The position numbers and the translations under genes were made by a program. Below the pieces are notes generated by a model. It saw only the letters and a program-made list of their open reading frames with translations, had not been told where the DNA came from and ran no database searches. Below are positions 7,957 through 17,157 of a stretch of DNA of 64,000 nucleotides, one piece after another. This DNA is from Winogradskyella wandonensis. GTDB lineage: Bacteria > Bacteroidota > Bacteroidia > Flavobacteriales > Flavobacteriaceae. The stretch's first letter is position 1; each line of letters starts with the position of its first letter. The stretch is taken from NCBI RefSeq assembly GCF_004346845.1, contig NZ_SMGI01000002.1:434001-498000 (forward strand), given 5' to 3'.

Positions 7957-10900
7957 TTACGCTTTTGTGTTTCTAACTTTTGTATGGTAGAATACGTTTG
8001 GTTTTGTACCTACATATTCTAATAAATGATACATACGGTCATCTTCTTTTAGTTTGGCTACTTTACTTTCTTTATCATTTACATCACCAAATACCATAGC
8101 ACCGTTTCCACAAGCAGCAGAACATGCTGTTTGGAACTCACCATCTTTAACTTCGCGCCCATCACGCTTGGCATCGAGAATTGTTTTCTGTGTCTTTTGG
8201 ATACAGAATGAACATTTCTCCATAACACCACGAGAACGTACGGTAACATCAGGGTTTAATACCATGCGACCTAAATCATCATTCATAAAGTAGTCGAACT
8301 CATCATTTTGGTTGTATAAGAACCAGTTAAAACGACGCACTTTATAAGGACAGTTATTAGCACAGTAACGTGTACCTACGCAACGGTTATATGCCATGTG
8401 GTTTTGACCCTGACGGCCATGAGCTGTTGCAGCAACAGGACATACAGTCTCGCAAGGTGCATGATTACAATGTTGACACATCACTGGCTGGAATACAACT
8501 TGAGGATTTTCATTTGGACTTTCCATTTCTCCAAATTCGCTTAAAGAACTGCCTAAGCCAGAGATATTTTCTTTTTTCTCTAAATCTCCATCAAAACTAT
8601 CTTCAGAAGAGTAGTATCTATCAATACGCAACCAGTGCATATCTCTACTACGACGCATTTCGGTCTTACCAACTACTGGCACATTATTTTCAGCGTGACA
8701 AGCAATAACGCAAGCACCACAACCTGTACAAGCATTTAAGTCTATTGACAAGTTGAAGTGATGTCCGATTGAACGATCAAATTCATCCCATAAATCTACC
8801 TCTGGTGATGTTACAGGAGTTTCGATATGATTTAGTGAAACTTCTGGAATTGAATTCCAGTATTTTTTATCTTTTGTATTGAATATCTCTAAAGTTGTTT
8901 CTTTAATGATATCGCCACGTCCCATTAACGTGTTGTGTAACTGAACACAAGCAAACTCGTGCTCTCCAGCAGCCTTGGTAATAGATACCTCTTGAACTGG
9001 ATTAAAGTTTTGATATAACGGGTAGGCATTTACGCCTGTTTGCATGTCGCCTTTTAGCCCCATGGTTCTACCATAACCAAATGATAAACCTACAGAACCT
9101 TTAGCTTGACCTGGTTGGATTAACACAGGAACGTTCTTTACTGTGACACCATTAACCGTAACATCTACTAAACTACCGTTAAGACCACCGTTAGCAACAT
9201 TCTTATTTACTAATCCTGCTGCATCTGCATCGGCCTGAGATATCGTTAAATAGTTATCCCATGATGTTCTTGTAATTGGGTCTGGAAACTCTTGTAACCA
9301 AGGGTTATTTGCTTGCTGACCGTCTCCCATACCTGTTTTGGTATAAAGAGACAATTCCATACCACTAGACTTTGAAGAAGACGCTAAAGCTCTGGCAGCG
9401 TTTCCGCTTGGCGCCTCTATTTCTTCCACAGCTGAAACTTCCTCAGTTGTATTTGAAGTCGACACAAACACACCATCATGCAATGCTTGGTTATAAGATG
9501 CTCCGTTTAAGATACTTTCTTTCCAAGTTGCCTTGATATAATCGTTATATGCTGTTGTATTATCAGTCCAGGTTAATAATACATCTTGAAACTGCTTCGT
9601 ATCAAATAACGGACGGATTGTTGGTTGCATTAATGCATAGTGTCCTGTTTTAATTTCGACATCACCCCAAGATTCTAAATAGTGAGGTGCGGCAGCAATA
9701 TAATTACAATTTGAAGACGTCTCATCCTTCTTCATAGAGAAAGCAATCGACGTTGTTTTCTTAAGACCTTCAGCAAAATCAGTGGCGTTTGGTAATGTGT
9801 ACATTGGATTTACACCAACCATTACTAAAGCACCAACTTTTCCAGCTTTCATATCGGCAACTAATTGCATTACTGCTTTGTCGTTACCTTGTTTTGTGTT
9901 AATTGTTGTCTTAGTATCAAAAGCTTTACTAGATAAGGCTTCGTTAATTTCTAAAACGACAGTTTGTGCATTTACATCTTGAATACCTGTTACAACAACA
10001 CCATTACTACCAGCTTTCTTAAGCTCTGAAGCTGCTGCTCTGACTGCTTTATCTAGATTCTCTGGGAGATTTCCTCCAACTGAAGCACCAGTAACATAGC
10101 TGTATAATTTAGCTAAAGCTAAACGCTGCTCACTTGGTTTCATTGGCACACGCTTATCTGCGTTTGCACCAGTTAATGACATATTAGATTCAAACTGAAT
10201 ATGACGTGACATCTTTCCATTTTCTGGAATACGCATTTTAGCATAAGCCGTATCAAATCCACCACCTTGCCAATCACCTAGAAAGTCTGCACCAACAGAA
10301 ACAATAGTCATGGCTTTAGAAAAATCGTAATTAGCTAAAGCACGCTTTCCATATTTTGCTTGAAATGCATCTAAAGCAGCAGATTCTGAAATAGCATCGT
10401 AAGATACGTGACGTACATTTCCGTATGTTTCTGAAAACTCACCAACTAATTTAGAGGTTGAAGGACTTGCAAACGTTTGGGTTAAAAATACAATCTCTTT
10501 ATCACCAACTTTACTAAACACCTCTTTAGTTTCTGTGTTGAATGTATCCCAAGAAATTGGTGTATCACCTTTCATTGGACCTTTAACACGAAGACTATCG
10601 TATAAACCTAAAATTGAAGCGTTAACTCTTGCATTAGCATGACCGTTGGTCTTTGCCAAATCGTTATTCTCAATTTTAATTGGCCTTCCTTCTCTTGTTT
10701 TCACTAAAACACTAGCAAAGTCGTATCCATCTGCAATTGTCGTTGCATAATAGTTTGCTACACCAGGAACGATTTCCTTTGGTTGCACTACATAAGGAAT
10801 AGATTTTACTACTGGTCCTTCACAGGCCGCTAAAGAAGCAGCGGCTGTACTAAAACCAACATATTTTAAGAAATCACGACGCGAGGTAGATGAAGATTCT

Positions 10901-11034
10901 AAAGTTTCTTTATCTCCTAAAAACTCGTCTGTTGGTATTTGTTCAACAAATTCGTTTTGCTGTAGCGTCTCAACAATAGAACTATTTTCGTTTAGCTCCT
11001 CAACACTTTTCCAGTATTTCTTGTTTGATGACAT
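7957..11034 (-). CDS. actB: ACIII iron-sulfur subunit ActB (molybdopterin-oxidoreductase-like plus ferredoxin domains)
   Basis: Large periplasmic electron-transfer subunit of ACIII. The 1025 residues start with a short cytoplasmic segment (about 1-50) and then a twin-arginine signal with SRRDFLK. This ends in a lipobox LAAC with Cys71, so the protein is predicted to be a Tat-exported lipoprotein. Residues about 90-730 resemble a molybdopterin oxidoreductase fold; family members bind no molybdenum cofactor. Residues about 770-1000 form a ferredoxin domain with four cysteine clusters, including CTGCGACVIAC, CQHCNHAPCETVC and CANNCPYK, enough for several Fe-S centres. It is 24 nt after actA. Confidence 0.96.
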   Translation of the reverse strand: MSSNKKYWKSVEELNENSSIVETLQQNEFVEQIPTDEFLGDKETLESSSTSRRDFLKYVGFSTAAASLAACEGPVVKSIPYVVQPKEIVPGVANYYATTIADGYDFASVLVKTREGRPIKIENNDLAKTNGHANARVNASILGLYDSLRVKGPMKGDTPISWDTFNTETKEVFSKVGDKEIVFLTQTFASPSTSKLVGEFSETYGNVRHVSYDAISESAALDAFQAKYGKRALANYDFSKAMTIVSVGADFLGDWQGGGFDTAYAKMRIPENGKMSRHIQFESNMSLTGANADKRVPMKPSEQRLALAKLYSYVTGASVGGNLPENLDKAVRAAASELKKAGSNGVVVTGIQDVNAQTVVLEINEALSSKAFDTKTTINTKQGNDKAVMQLVADMKAGKVGALVMVGVNPMYTLPNATDFAEGLKKTTSIAFSMKKDETSSNCNYIAAAPHYLESWGDVEIKTGHYALMQPTIRPLFDTKQFQDVLLTWTDNTTAYNDYIKATWKESILNGASYNQALHDGVFVSTSNTTEEVSAVEEIEAPSGNAARALASSSKSSGMELSLYTKTGMGDGQQANNPWLQEFPDPITRTSWDNYLTISQADADAAGLVNKNVANGGLNGSLVDVTVNGVTVKNVPVLIQPGQAKGSVGLSFGYGRTMGLKGDMQTGVNAYPLYQNFNPVQEVSITKAAGEHEFACVQLHNTLMGRGDIIKETTLEIFNTKDKKYWNSIPEVSLNHIETPVTSPEVDLWDEFDRSIGHHFNLSIDLNACTGCGACVIACHAENNVPVVGKTEMRRSRDMHWLRIDRYYSSEDSFDGDLEKKENISGLGSSLSEFGEMESPNENPQVVFQPVMCQHCNHAPCETVCPVAATAHGRQGQNHMAYNRCVGTRYCANNCPYKVRRFNWFLYNQNDEFDYFMNDDLGRMVLNPDVTVRSRGVMEKCSFCIQKTQKTILDAKRDGREVKDGEFQTACSAACGNGAMVFGDVNDKESKVAKLKEDDRMYHLLEYVGTKPNVFYHTKVRNTKA

Positions 11035-11058
11035 ATAATTGTGAGTTACTTCTTATTA

Positions 11059-12354
11059 TTAATAATGACACTTACCACATTCTAATCCGCCCATCTGCGC
11101 TGCAGTTAACTGCTCCACTCCATATTTTTTAGATAATTGCTCGTGGATTTTTGTATAGTATGCGTTGTCTTTAACTTTTACATTTGTCTCTCTGTGGCAA
11201 TTGATACACCAACCCATTGTTAGCGATGAGTATTGGTACATAATTTCCATCTCCTCAACAGGACCATGACATGTTTGACATTCTAAACCTGCAACAGAAA
11301 CGTGCTGCGAGTGATTAAAATAAGCAAAGTCTGGTAAGTTATGGATGCGTATCCATTTAACAGGACTTGTTTCGCCAGTGTATGCTTGGGCTTCTTCATC
11401 CCAACCAACGGCTTTATATAGCTTTTGAATTTCGGCATTGTAATCTACACCATACTCTTGCCCTTCTGCGTAAGTCTCTGGAGCCACCTGCGCAATGTTC
11501 TTATGACAGTTCATACAAACGTTAAGTGATGGGATTCCTGAATGCTTACTTACTCTAGCTGAAGAGTGGCAGTATTTACAATCTATCTTATTGTCTCCTG
11601 CATGTATTCTGTGAGAATAGTGGATTGGCTGTACTGGCTCGTAGCCTTGGTCTACACCAACTTGCATTAAGTAACCATAAACAAAATAACCACTTGCCAA
11701 TAACAATACTATTGACGTGACTAGAACCAAGAATTGATTTTTTACAAATGCTTTCCAGATTGGAATGCGCTGTTCTTCTACCGGAACCTCTATACCTTTT
11801 GCGTCTGCAAAACGCTTTAATGTACGATTAACTAAAACTAAAGCTAAGGCCAATAAACCAAATAATAAGGCTAGTGCTCCTAAGATGATTGAGTTTGAAG
11901 TTGAATCAGTAGTGCCCGCTCCGCCACCAATAGGATTTTCATCAACAACAACAGGTGCTGGCGGTGGTTCGGCTGTGTACGCTAAAATATCTGAAATATC
12001 CTGGTCGCTTAACGTAGGAAACGCATTCATTGCTGTTTGGTTGTACTCGTTCCAAATCTTAACAGCATACGGGTCACCTGCTTTGATAAGCGCAGAACTG
12101 TTTCGTATCCACTTATTTAACCACTCTCTATCTAATCCTTCTTCTTCGTAAAGTCTAGCTTCCACGTTACGTAATGCAGGACCTGTCATCTTTCTGTCTA
12201 GTTTATGACAAGCAGCACACTGAGCGTTAAATAAAGATTTTCCGTTTGCTGGATCACCGTCTTGGGCCAAAATGGTAGTTGAAAACGTAAGTAATAATAT
12301 GAAACCTAAACGAAGAATGCTTGAGGTTAAATTACGGTAGATAACGTGTTTCAT
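11059..12354 (-). CDS. actA: ACIII multihaem cytochrome c subunit ActA
   Basis: Entry gene of the act-cox operon. I take the start at the ATG ending at 12354, because the 431-residue protein then opens directly with a signal peptide ending TTILAQ. An ATG 45 nt upstream (12399) would add 15 residues. After the signal comes a class I cytochrome c domain with CAACH and KMTGP, a Pro/Gly linker, two membrane helices, and a C-terminal domain with five more CxxCH motifs (CKYCH, CMNCH, CQTCH, CINCH, CGKCH). That makes six c-type haems. The pentahaem part is the known ActA core; the N-terminal monohaem domain is an addition to it. A -7 box at 12436-12443 lies upstream. Confidence 0.93.
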   Translation of the reverse strand: MKHVIYRNLTSSILRLGFILLLTFSTTILAQDGDPANGKSLFNAQCAACHKLDRKMTGPALRNVEARLYEEEGLDREWLNKWIRNSSALIKAGDPYAVKIWNEYNQTAMNAFPTLSDQDISDILAYTAEPPPAPVVVDENPIGGGAGTTDSTSNSIILGALALLFGLLALALVLVNRTLKRFADAKGIEVPVEEQRIPIWKAFVKNQFLVLVTSIVLLLASGYFVYGYLMQVGVDQGYEPVQPIHYSHRIHAGDNKIDCKYCHSSARVSKHSGIPSLNVCMNCHKNIAQVAPETYAEGQEYGVDYNAEIQKLYKAVGWDEEAQAYTGETSPVKWIRIHNLPDFAYFNHSQHVSVAGLECQTCHGPVEEMEIMYQYSSLTMGWCINCHRETNVKVKDNAYYTKIHEQLSKKYGVEQLTAAQMGGLECGKCHY

Positions 12355-12435
12355 ATGTGTAATTGAATTATCTTCTAAAATTTGGTACGATTTTTTCAAT
12401 AATTATGATAAAAATCATGTTTCTAAAAACTCATG

Positions 12436-12443
12436 CAAAAATA
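12436..12443 (-). promoter_or_regulatory. Candidate promoter -7 box of the act-cox operon
   Basis: Read on the minus strand the sequence is TATTTTTG, an exact match to the Bacteroidota -7 consensus TAnnTTTG. It lies about 80 nt before the preferred actA start. No clear TTG is found 17-21 nt upstream, so the -33 element is weak. It faces away from the promoter of the SPOR gene at 12522-12549. Confidence 0.5.
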
Positions 12444-12521
12444 AGGTATAAAGTCGATTTTAGAAATGTTAGATAAGTCATAATATCTAATTTATAAACA
12501 TTCTAAATAAGAATATATCCC

Positions 12522-12549
12522 TTGAATACGTTAAGAAAATATAACTTTG
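12522..12549 (+). promoter_or_regulatory. Promoter of the SPOR-domain gene
   Basis: TTG at 12522-12524, 17 nt spacing, then TAACTTTG at 12542-12549, which fits the Bacteroidota consensus TTG/TAnnTTTG. The start codon of the SPOR gene follows at 12569, leaving a short leader. Confidence 0.65.
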
Positions 12550-12568
12550 TAAAATAATTTATTTGACT

Positions 12569-12946
12569 ATGAAAAAATTGAATATAAAACTGATAGCTTT
12601 TTTAATGTTTGGATTAATTCCTGCATTAATCAACGCACAAGAAGGTACAGTTACGATAGACCAACCAAAAGCCATAGAAAAACTTTTAGAGTTTAAAAAA
12701 GACATAAAAACAGTTGACCTCTTTAAAATTCAAGTGTATAGCGGAAGCAGTTCTTTTCAGGCAGAAAAAGTGAAGTCTGAATTTCAAAGCACATACGGAG
12801 AATGGCCTACAGAAATGGTCTTTAATACGCCGAACTACAAAATTTGGGTAGGTAATTTTAGAGACCGTCTTGAAGCTGATCGCGCGCTTCTTAGAATCAA
12901 GAAAAACTATATGAATGCTTTTATCTTTCAGCCTAAGAAAGATTAA
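12569..12946 (+). CDS. Secreted SPOR-domain protein
   Basis: A 125-residue protein starting at the ATG at 12569. A TTG two codons upstream is an unlikely start, because the ATG opens a clean signal peptide ending PALINAQ. The C-terminal 75 residues form one SPOR domain: FKIQVYSGS, then a helix, a strand ending YKIWVGNFRDR, a helix containing EADRALLRIKK, and a last strand NAFIFQPKK. SPOR domains bind denuded glycan strands of peptidoglycan, so a periplasmic cell-wall or division-site role is likely. The gene stands alone with its own promoter and is closed by a strong bidirectional terminator. Confidence 0.88.
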   Translation: MKKLNIKLIAFLMFGLIPALINAQEGTVTIDQPKAIEKLLEFKKDIKTVDLFKIQVYSGSSSFQAEKVKSEFQSTYGEWPTEMVFNTPNYKIWVGNFRDRLEADRALLRIKKNYMNAFIFQPKKD

Positions 12947-12965
12947 AAGACTAAATCAGAAATTG

Positions 12966-13004
12966 AAAAAGGCGGGATTTTTAATTTAATCCCGCCTTTT
13001 TTTA
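12966..13004. terminator. Bidirectional intrinsic terminator between convergent genes
   Basis: Arms AAAAAGGCGGGAT (12966-12978) and ATCCCGCCTTTTT (from 12989) pair perfectly around an AT loop, with U tracts on both strands. It serves the SPOR gene (plus) and the T9SS cargo gene (minus). Confidence 0.9.
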
Positions 13005-13691
13005 TTGAATAAGTATCTTTTTATTTAGTTCTATATTCGCTGTCTTCACTTTTAAAAAATAAACACCGCGTCTGTATTTAGACACATTAATGGCGTGTAT
13101 GTTTCTTTTAGTAAAAACTTGTTTGCCCATGACATCGTAAAGCGCAACTGAATAATCCATATTTAATGCATTACCCTCTAGATACAACATTTGGCTAACA
13201 GGATTTGGAAACACAGATAATCTATCTTGTTGGCTAAAGTTATCCGTGCTTAGTACAGAATTTTGTACAGCACCCTCTAAAGTAACAATTTGCCCACATA
13301 AAGACTGTGTTATTGCAGTTGCCTCAACCCATGTGCCAAGCGATAAACTTGGAGGATTCGGTAGCGATGCTTCGTCGTTATAATATAACAGATAGGTGTT
13401 GATAAAGTTATCGTTTCCGTCATCAGCTAAAATTTCCCAACGCATATTTGCGGTGCTCCATTCGATTTTTAATTTACAAAATCCTATACCACTACAGTCT
13501 CGGGAACCCAACATAGGGTCAGAAACTGTAACAAAACTATTTCTATCGTTGGCAAAGCTAACTTGCTCAAAATGATAGTCTTCTGTATCGATTAATGAGT
13601 TACATGCGTTAAATGTAATTTGTTGTGAAAAACCTAATCCACTAAAAATCAATAACAACAAAACTATTCTAAAATAATCACTAAGTTTCAT
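13002..13691 (-). CDS. Secreted protein with type IX secretion C-terminal sorting domain
   Basis: A 229-residue protein with a Sec signal (cleavage near GLGFSQ) and a C-terminal type A T9SS sorting domain of about 75 residues. Diagnostic elements of that domain are LSVFPNPVSQMLYLEG, VALYDVMGKQV, RGVYFLKV and the final KKILIQ. Such proteins cross the outer membrane through the Por/Gld/Spr machine and are often attached to the cell surface. The middle part (about 25-145) has four cysteines and is beta-rich; I do not recognise its fold. It follows the collar-domain gene by 6 nt, so the two are probably made together. Its stop codon abuts the bidirectional terminator. Confidence 0.85.
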   Translation of the reverse strand: MKLSDYFRIVLLLLIFSGLGFSQQITFNACNSLIDTEDYHFEQVSFANDRNSFVTVSDPMLGSRDCSGIGFCKLKIEWSTANMRWEILADDGNDNFINTYLLYYNDEASLPNPPSLSLGTWVEATAITQSLCGQIVTLEGAVQNSVLSTDNFSQQDRLSVFPNPVSQMLYLEGNALNMDYSVALYDVMGKQVFTKRNIHAINVSKYRRGVYFLKVKTANIELNKKILIQ

Positions 13692-13697
13692 ATCTTA

Positions 13698-14282
13698 CTA
13701 GTTTTGAGAAGGAAAAATACCTTGTATGCAAATCACGTATCTTAAACCAAGATATGGCTGTCTATTTTCTACAGGCTGACCATTACCTGTATTCCCAATC
13801 ATGTTGGTATTCATTGTGATTGCAGTACCACCAGTAGAATATTCTGGATCTAGAGTTTTGGTCTGAGCTGGATAATTGTTTGCAGGGGAAGATGATGTGC
13901 CATCTTCCGCCACAGCTGTTACAGAATGGCTGTGAGCTGGTAACTGAGCAACAGATAGTGTATTAGAATTTGTTCCTCCAGTTTCTCCTAAATTAACAGG
14001 AGGTAAACCTGGACCTGTACCTATTCCTACAGGTACTCTACCCCTAAGATCAGGAAGAGCGAATGTTGTTTGCCCATCACCACCATAAGTAGTTCCTAAC
14101 AATGCAAATAATGCCTGATACTGAGCAATTGGTAGTAAACGCCCGTCGCAGGTCATCCAACCTTGTTGTTCAAAAGTTATGGCCGTAAGTTTAATATCTC
14201 CAAGATAGGCCTCTTGAGCATTTAATGGATTTATAGAAGAGAATAAAACTGCTAATAATAAAAACGTAATAGTTTTTTTCAT
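13698..14282 (-). CDS. Secreted phage-tail-collar-domain protein (microcystin-dependent-protein-like)
   Basis: The 194-residue protein has a signal peptide ending NPLNAQ and then a tail-collar domain. Its markers are YLGDIKLTAITFEQQGWMTC, DGRLLPIAQYQALFALLGT, YGGDGQTTFALPDLRGRVP and a C-terminal NRQPYLGLRYVICIQG. The collar fold comes from phage short tail fibres. No other phage gene is nearby, and the export signal suggests a domesticated secreted role. It lacks a T9SS sorting domain, but the next gene, 6 nt downstream, has one. The infB terminator precedes it, so it needs its own promoter in 14283-14323. TAACTTTA there is a one-mismatch -7 box. Confidence 0.85.
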   Translation of the reverse strand: MKKTITFLLLAVLFSSINPLNAQEAYLGDIKLTAITFEQQGWMTCDGRLLPIAQYQALFALLGTTYGGDGQTTFALPDLRGRVPVGIGTGPGLPPVNLGETGGTNSNTLSVAQLPAHSHSVTAVAEDGTSSSPANNYPAQTKTLDPEYSTGGTAITMNTNMIGNTGNGQPVENRQPYLGLRYVICIQGIFPSQN

Positions 14283-14323
14283 AATTTATAGATTTAAATT
14301 TTAACTAATAAGATTGATAAAGT

Positions 14324-14359
14324 TAATAAAAAAAGCACCTCTTTTACAAGAAGCGCTTT
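14324..14359 (-). terminator. Intrinsic terminator of rimP-nusA-infB
   Basis: On the minus strand, arms at 14348-14359 and 14332-14343 form a 12-pair stem (two G-U pairs) with a 4-nt loop, followed by a run of U. It lies about 22 nt after the infB stop. Confidence 0.8.
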
Positions 14360-14381
14360 AGCTAAATATTAACTACATAAA

Positions 14382-17096
14382 CTATTTCAGTTTTTTCTTA
14401 ACCTCTACTTCTTGGAAGGCTTCAATTATATCACCTTCTTTAATGTCGTTGTAGTTTTTAATCTGCATACCGCAATCGTAACCTTTAGACACTTCTTTAA
14501 CATCATCTTTAAATCGTTTTAAAGATGCTAATTCGCCTGTGTAAATTACAACACCATCACGAATTAATCGGATACCCGAATTTCTATAAATCTTACCACT
14601 TGTTACCATACATCCTGCAATACTTCCGATTTTAGATACCTTAAAAATTTCTCTAATCTCTGCTGTACCAGTAATCTCTTCTTTAAGCTCTGGAGACAAC
14701 ATGCCTTCCATTGCATCTTTAAGGTCATTTATGGCATCGTAGATAATAGAGTAAGTTCTGATATCGATTTCTTCTTTATCAGCAATCTGACGTGCGTTAC
14801 CCATAGGACGAACATTAAATCCTATAATAATCGCATCCGAAGCTGTTGCTAGCAACACGTCACTTTCTGTTATTGCACCAACACCCTTGTGGATGATATT
14901 TACTTGAATTTCTTCTGTAGATAATTTCTGGAACGAATCTGTTAAAGCTTCAACTGAACCATCTACATCACCTTTTAGTATAATATTCAACTCTTGGAAA
15001 TCACCAAGTGCTATACGTCTTCCGATTTCATCAAGTGTAATATGACGCTGTGTTCTAACCGATTGCTCACGTTGTAATTGCGTACGTTTTGTTGCAATTT
15101 GTTTTGCTTCGCGCTCGTCTTCAAATACATTAAATTTATCACCCGCTTGTGGCGCTCCATCTAAACCTAAAATAGATACTGGCGTTGATGGTCCGGCTTC
15201 TTTAATTTCCTTACCACGCTCATCGTGCATTGCCTTGACCTTACCGCTATTTTTTCCTGCTAAAACGTAATCTCCAATTTTTAATGTACCTGCTTGTACT
15301 AAAATTGTTGACACATAACCTCGACCTTTGTCTAAGTATGCTTCTACTACTGTTCCGCTAGCAAGTTTATTTGGGTTAGCCTTAAGTTCTAATAATTCTG
15401 CTTCTAGAAGTACTTTTTCTAATAATTCTTTTACACCTGTACCAAACTTTGCAGATATATCGTGAGATTGAATTTTTCCTCCCCAATCTTCTACCAAGAG
15501 ATTCATGTTGGCTAAACCTTCTTTAATCTTATCAGGATTTGCATCAGGCTTATCAATCTTATTTATCGCGAAAACAATAGGAACACCTGCTGCTTGTGCG
15601 TGAGAAATTGCTTCTTTTGTTTGCGGCATAATGTCATCGTCCGCAGCTGCAACAATAATCGCAATGTCTGTAACTTGAGCACCACGAGCACGCATCGCTG
15701 TAAAGGCCTCGTGACCAGGTGTATCTAAGAATGCTATTTTTTGTCCGTTTTCTAAAGTTACACCGTATGCACCAATATGTTGTGTGATACCTCCTGACTC
15801 TCCTGCGATTACATTTTCTTCACGGATATAATCTAAAAGCGAAGTTTTACCGTGATCTACGTGACCCATAACCGTAACAATTGGTGCACGTGGTTTTAAA
15901 TCTTCTGGATTATCCTCTACTTCTTCGATAGACTCCTCGATATCGGCTGTAACGAATTCGACATCATATCCAAACTCTTCGGCAACGATACTTAACGTTT
16001 CGGCATCGAGACGCTGATTCATGGTTACCATCATACCAAGAGACATACATGCAGAAATTACTTGGGTTACGCCAACGTCCATCATTGTAGCAACTTCACT
16101 TACGGTAACAAATTCTGTTACTTTAAGCGTTTTACTTTCTGCCGCTTCTGCTTGTAATTCTTTTTCGGTTTGCTCTCTATGCTGATCCCTTTTTTCTCGA
16201 CGGTACTTTGCACCTTTTCCTTTATTGCTTTTACCTTGTAATTTTTCTAGAGTCTCACGGATTTGTTTTTGTACATCTTCTTCGCTAGGTTCTTCTTTTA
16301 CGACTTTAGGTCTGTTATTGCCACGTCCTTTAAAATTACCTTTTCTATCGTTCGAGAAGTTTGACTTACCGTTATCTCCTGGCTTACTAATTCTTCTACG
16401 CTTGCGCTTATTGGTAGCATCGCCATCTTTTGCTTTGTCTTCTTTTTTCTTTTTAGGTTTATTAAATTGAGTTAAATCAATTTTCTTCCCTGTAATATTT
16501 GGACCACTAAGCTTTTGGTACTGCGTCTTAATCTTTTCATCTACTGGCTCAGAAGTAGTTTCAGATTTTTTAGGAGCATCTTCTTTTTTAGCTTTTGGCT
16601 CTTCTTTTGGGGCTTCTGCTTTAACAGGAGCGTCCTCTTTCTTAGTTTCAGCTTTGGCCGTGGTCTTTTTAGAAGTTGTTTCTTTAACTTCTTTTGGTAC
16701 TTCGGCTTTTGGCTCTTCTTTCTTAGGCGTTTCGACATTAGGTTTGTTACCATCTAAATCGATTTTACCTACTTGTTTTGGGCCAGAAAGTTCTGCCTTA
16801 GCTTTTAAAACGGTTTCTCTTTCCGCTTCTTCTTTAGCTTTTTCTTCGAGCTCACGCTCTCTTTTTTCTCTCAGCGCTTCTTTTTCTTTCTGTTTTGCCT
16901 CGCTTACTTCTTGTGCTTTCTCGCGTTTAGTTGCATCCGTCTGAAATTCATCAGCCAATGTATCATAAACATCCTGAGAGATTTTTGTATTAGGACTTTT
17001 CTCTATTTCGATACCCTTGGATTCTAGAAAATCCACAGCACGATCTAAAGAGATATTTAATTCCCTAAGTACTTTATTAATTCTAATTTGAGCCAT
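14382..17096 (-). CDS. infB: Translation initiation factor IF-2
   Basis: GTPase that brings initiator fMet-tRNA to the 30S subunit. Of 904 residues, 1-50 form the N-terminal IF2N helix bundle and about 55-320 are a low-complexity Lys/Glu/Ala linker. A second IF2N-like domain (about 325-385) precedes the G domain (about 400-570), with [12 protein letters not shown] (G1), DTPGHEAF (G3) and NKID (G4). The beta-barrel and C-terminal fMet-tRNA-binding domains follow. The length is normal for flavobacteria, whose linker is long. It ends the rimP-nusA-infB operon, 61 nt after nusA. Open frames on the opposite strand at 16225-16944 are artefacts of the low-complexity linker. Confidence 0.97.
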   Translation of the reverse strand: MAQIRINKVLRELNISLDRAVDFLESKGIEIEKSPNTKISQDVYDTLADEFQTDATKREKAQEVSEAKQKEKEALREKRERELEEKAKEEAERETVLKAKAELSGPKQVGKIDLDGNKPNVETPKKEEPKAEVPKEVKETTSKKTTAKAETKKEDAPVKAEAPKEEPKAKKEDAPKKSETTSEPVDEKIKTQYQKLSGPNITGKKIDLTQFNKPKKKKEDKAKDGDATNKRKRRRISKPGDNGKSNFSNDRKGNFKGRGNNRPKVVKEEPSEEDVQKQIRETLEKLQGKSNKGKGAKYRREKRDQHREQTEKELQAEAAESKTLKVTEFVTVSEVATMMDVGVTQVISACMSLGMMVTMNQRLDAETLSIVAEEFGYDVEFVTADIEESIEEVEDNPEDLKPRAPIVTVMGHVDHGKTSLLDYIREENVIAGESGGITQHIGAYGVTLENGQKIAFLDTPGHEAFTAMRARGAQVTDIAIIVAAADDDIMPQTKEAISHAQAAGVPIVFAINKIDKPDANPDKIKEGLANMNLLVEDWGGKIQSHDISAKFGTGVKELLEKVLLEAELLELKANPNKLASGTVVEAYLDKGRGYVSTILVQAGTLKIGDYVLAGKNSGKVKAMHDERGKEIKEAGPSTPVSILGLDGAPQAGDKFNVFEDEREAKQIATKRTQLQREQSVRTQRHITLDEIGRRIALGDFQELNIILKGDVDGSVEALTDSFQKLSTEEIQVNIIHKGVGAITESDVLLATASDAIIIGFNVRPMGNARQIADKEEIDIRTYSIIYDAINDLKDAMEGMLSPELKEEITGTAEIREIFKVSKIGSIAGCMVTSGKIYRNSGIRLIRDGVVIYTGELASLKRFKDDVKEVSKGYDCGMQIKNYNDIKEGDIIEAFQEVEVKKKLK

Positions 17097-17157
17097 AAAT
17101 GCTTTTATATAATCCTAAATATATAGTTTACCAATTGATTTGCAAAAATTGATAGTT

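Noticed and set aside
16225..16944. Several long open frames on the plus strand opposite the N-terminal half of infB, rich in Ser, Leu and Phe
   Set aside because: They mirror the Lys/Glu/Ala low-complexity linker of IF-2 and have no start context, promoter or recognisable domain.
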